Source of the DNA: Maritimibacter sp.
GTDB taxonomy: Bacteria; Pseudomonadota; Alphaproteobacteria; Rhodobacterales; Rhodobacteraceae
NCBI GenBank assembly: GCA_003520545.1
Contig: DOUP01000262.1
Span: 1-16,279, forward strand
DNA: 16,279 nt
Direction of reading: 5' to 3'
The notes below the pieces were generated by a model. That model was given only the letters and a program-made list of their open reading frames with translations, made no database searches and was not told where the DNA came from. This document shows, one piece after another, positions 14,287 through 16,279 of the stretch. Each line of letters opens with the position of its first letter. Position 1 is the first letter of the stretch. A program made the position numbers and the translations under genes.

Positions 14287-15762
14287 ATGGGAGCAGTGTT
14301 CGTGCCGAACAGAAGTGAAATACTAGACGCGTTGCAATACGAAATTTTCAACGTGTCCAATCCGATCAACCGCGCGTCAAACGCGCCGTATCGGATCACA
14401 TATCAATATGCGGGCACGTCGCAGCCAGGCGATTTGCCGATCAGCGGCAGCTATACCGGCTGGACCCCATGGACGGCGACCGAAAGATCGAGTTTCGAGA
14501 CCGCGTTGCGCCACATGGAGAGCCTGCTCAACGTGCGCTTCGTCGAGGTGTCTGGATCGTCGGACCCGGACATCAATGTCGGGCAGGTCAGCCTGCCGGG
14601 GGCCGTGGTTGGCAACGGCGGATATTCGGTTAGCTATTGGGGCGCCAATATCGTCGATTGGGATGGCTTCGTCGTATTTGACAGCACCTATGATCTCGTC
14701 AACGGCTCGCTCGGGATCGTCCTGCATGAATTGAGCCATGCCATGGGTCTTCAGCATGGCCATGACACCGATATCCTCTCGTCCGAACTCGCATGTCCGG
14801 TTTGCGGAGGGAGTCATGATCCCGACGCCGAGATCACTTCGGTCAGCGACACCTACGAGACGACAAAATACACGGTCATGTCCTATAACGCGAACCCGGA
14901 CACCGGGGATGTGGGTGACGAGTTGATGTTGTTCGACGTGGTCGCGCTTCAGGATATCTGGGGCCATGCTCAAACCAACACCGGCAACACACGCTACACT
15001 GGTCCGCAAACCGACCATGTCGACCTGATCTGGGACACCGGGGGATGGGACGCTCTGGATGCCCGTAGCAATGCCAATGGCGTGTCGCTCGATCTTCGCC
15101 CGGGCGCTTTCTCCCAATTCGGAGACCATGAGGACATGGTCATCGCCTATGGGGTGCGGATCGAAGCGGCCTTCGGGTCCGACTTCGACGACACGCTGAT
15201 CGGCAACACTGCGAACAACTATCTCGGCGGGGAAGGTGGTAACGACACTATCATCGCCACCGGGGGCAATAACGAAATGTGGGGCGGCTCCGGCGACGAC
15301 ACGATGACCGGTGCGGGGGCGCGCGACCGTCTCACGGGCGAGGAAGGCAACGACACGATCTTTGGCGGTGCCGGTGGCGATCTCCTTGCGGGGTGGATGG
15401 GCGACGACGTGATGCACGGCCAGGGCGGCAACGATCACATGTACGGCGGCAAGGGCGACGACATACTGTTCGGAGGCGATGGACGGGATCTCATCGTTGG
15501 GGGGTCTGGCAGCGACATCCTGTCCGGCGGTCACGGCGCCGACCATTTCCTGTTCCGCGCCGGATCAGAGCGGGATCAGATCACCGATTTCGGGCTTGGG
15601 GCCGATCTCGTCTTTTTTTACGGTTGTGGAACGATAGCCAACACCCTGGATCACGCGGAGCAAGTCGGCTCGGATGTCGTCTTCGACTTCGGAGACGGGG
15701 ATGTCCTGGTGATCGACGACACGTCGCTCGATCTCGTCTCGCGGTCTCTCGCTCTTTGGTAA
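14287..15762 (+). CDS. Serralysin-type zinc metalloprotease (M10B) with RTX repeats
   Basis: This is a 491-residue secreted protease of the RTX class, exported by a type I system through an uncleaved C-terminal signal; accordingly there is no N-terminal signal peptide. The zinc site HELSHAMGLQH is at 147-157 (His147, Glu148, His151, His157), with the Met-turn VMSYN at 197-201 (Met198, Tyr200). Between them sits an insertion with CPVCGG at 170-175, unusual for RTX proteins. Residues about 306-420 hold some twelve GGxGxDxL-type nonapeptides that bind calcium as a beta-roll. The C-terminus is a hydrophobic, Asp-rich tail ending SLALW. GGGG lies nine bases upstream of the ATG. No ABC exporter, membrane-fusion or TolC gene is in view. 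It occupies the site next to pccB where pccR is found in some relatives. Confidence 0.92.
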   Translation: MGAVFVPNRSEILDALQYEIFNVSNPINRASNAPYRITYQYAGTSQPGDLPISGSYTGWTPWTATERSSFETALRHMESLLNVRFVEVSGSSDPDINVGQVSLPGAVVGNGGYSVSYWGANIVDWDGFVVFDSTYDLVNGSLGIVLHELSHAMGLQHGHDTDILSSELACPVCGGSHDPDAEITSVSDTYETTKYTVMSYNANPDTGDVGDELMLFDVVALQDIWGHAQTNTGNTRYTGPQTDHVDLIWDTGGWDALDARSNANGVSLDLRPGAFSQFGDHEDMVIAYGVRIEAAFGSDFDDTLIGNTANNYLGGEGGNDTIIATGGNNEMWGGSGDDTMTGAGARDRLTGEEGNDTIFGGAGGDLLAGWMGDDVMHGQGGNDHMYGGKGDDILFGGDGRDLIVGGSGSDILSGGHGADHFLFRAGSERDQITDFGLGADLVFFYGCGTIANTLDHAEQVGSDVVFDFGDGDVLVIDDTSLDLVSRSLALW

Positions 15763-15906
15763 CCCTGGCCTCGCGGGTGCATGTGGCACGCAAACGCAAT
15801 CCCGCCTAAAGTTGTTTCCTATTCGGGTTTTCCCGCCTCGCATTTCCTATCGACAGCGTTTACCCATAAGCGGTGTCATTTTTTTGTGCGCTCAAGGTTC
15901 TTGGAT

Positions 15907-16279
15907 ATGCGGTCACCGCCACACCTTTTCACTCTGACGGTCATGGCCGGTGTTTCGGCTCTTTCCATGAATGTTTTCTTGCCGGCTTTGCCCGAGATGG
16001 CGGTATATTACGAGACCGACTATCGCCTGATACAACTCTCGGTCGCGCTCTACCTTGCGATGAATGCCGTCCTCCAAATCTTCCTGGGGCCGATTTCCGA
16101 TCATTTCGGTCGTCGCCCGGTGATGCTGATCAGTTTCGCCCTCTACCTCGTCGCCACCATCGGCTGTGTTTTCGCCCCCACGGTTGGAATCTTCCTCGCG
16201 TTCCGCATGATGCAGGCGGTGGTGGTGACCGGCATGGTCCTGTCCCGGGCGGTCATCCGCGACATGGTGGAAGGGCCGC
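15907..16279 (+). CDS. MFS multidrug transporter, Bcr/CflA type, 3' end outside window
   Basis: The frame starting at the ATG at 15907 stays open to the window edge and gives 124 residues of an inner-membrane exporter. The first helix, ending in MNVFLPALPEMA, and the following segment TDYRLIQLSVALYLAMNAVLQIFLGPISD are characteristic of the Bcr/CflA drug-resistance branch. GPISDHFGRRP at about 62-72 is MFS motif A in the loop between helices 2 and 3. Helices 3 and 4 follow, with FRMMQAVVVTGMVLSRAVIRDM. AAGG ten bases upstream may serve as ribosome site; an in-frame TTG at 15901 is a less likely start. Substrate is unknown; relatives export drugs or amino-acid-like compounds. Confidence 0.9.
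   Translation, partial: MRSPPHLFTLTVMAGVSALSMNVFLPALPEMAVYYETDYRLIQLSVALYLAMNAVLQIFLGPISDHFGRRPVMLISFALYLVATIGCVFAPTVGIFLAFRMMQAVVVTGMVLSRAVIRDMVEGP

Noticed and set aside
14377..15546. A 389-codon minus-strand open frame opposite the metalloprotease
   Set aside because: Its Val/Ala-rich periodic sequence is the reverse complement of the RTX repeats and zinc domain; no independent gene signals.
15205..15546. Periodic 27-bp pattern that could be taken for a DNA tandem repeat or CRISPR
   Set aside because: The period comes from nonapeptide RTX repeats in the protein; the bases themselves diverge and there is no repeat-spacer structure.
15763..15906. T-rich stretch at 15879-15885 as terminator of the metalloprotease gene
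   Set aside because: The T-run is not preceded by a convincing stem; only short 4-bp stems occur in this gap, so no terminator or promoter is called.

Overview
The window reads as chromosomal DNA from a marine-type alphaproteobacterium of the order Rhodobacterales (Roseobacter group). The evidence is the high G+C content, the mrdA-rodA-hydroxyacid dehydrogenase order, the small Rhodobacteraceae-type proteins (DUF1194, DUF4174, DUF6497) around propionyl-CoA carboxylase genes, TTTGCAAA motifs upstream of pccB like those described for PccR, and a GC-rich intergenic repeat of the kind scattered through roseobacter genomes. This assignment is inferred from gene content; no rRNA or other marker is present.

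Layout. (1) Bases 1-3879, plus strand: a cell-elongation operon of mrdA (PBP2, 5' end outside the window), rodA and a GhrA-like 2-hydroxyacid dehydrogenase. Both junctions are ATGA overlaps. (2) 3933-4730, plus: a secreted VWA-like DUF1194 protein, followed by a hairpin and a Rhodobacterales-type repeat that separate it from the convergent scpA. (3) 4845-14034, almost all minus strand: the propionate / ethylmalonyl-CoA pathway block. In transcription order this is pccB, a DUF6497 lipoprotein-sized secreted protein, an acidic hypothetical protein, a 293-base gap with a strong intrinsic terminator and a possible structured RNA, pccA, and a GT-C-like membrane protein. Then comes the separately transcribed scpA (methylmalonyl-CoA mutase). 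A DUF4174 gene sits on the plus strand, divergent from scpA and convergent with the membrane protein. (4) 14287-15762, plus: an RTX metalloprotease of the serralysin type, divergent from pccB across a 252-base regulatory region. (5) 15907 to the end, plus: the N-terminal part of a Bcr/CflA-type MFS exporter.

Function. PccA and PccB form the biotin-dependent propionyl-CoA carboxylase. ScpA converts (R)-methylmalonyl-CoA to succinyl-CoA. The epimerase, the mutase chaperone and the likely regulator PccR are not in the window. The pccB promoter region carries two exact TTTGCAAA copies and several degenerate ones, which suggests control by a PccR/ScfR-type regulator encoded elsewhere.

Most novel points: the structured terminator region in front of pccA; the operator array without an adjacent regulator gene; the two uncharacterised small proteins locked between pccB and pccA; and a Cys-x-x-Cys insertion near the zinc site of an RTX protease, a class usually poor in cysteine. 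I see no obvious new defence or mobile system, CRISPR array, tRNA or rRNA.
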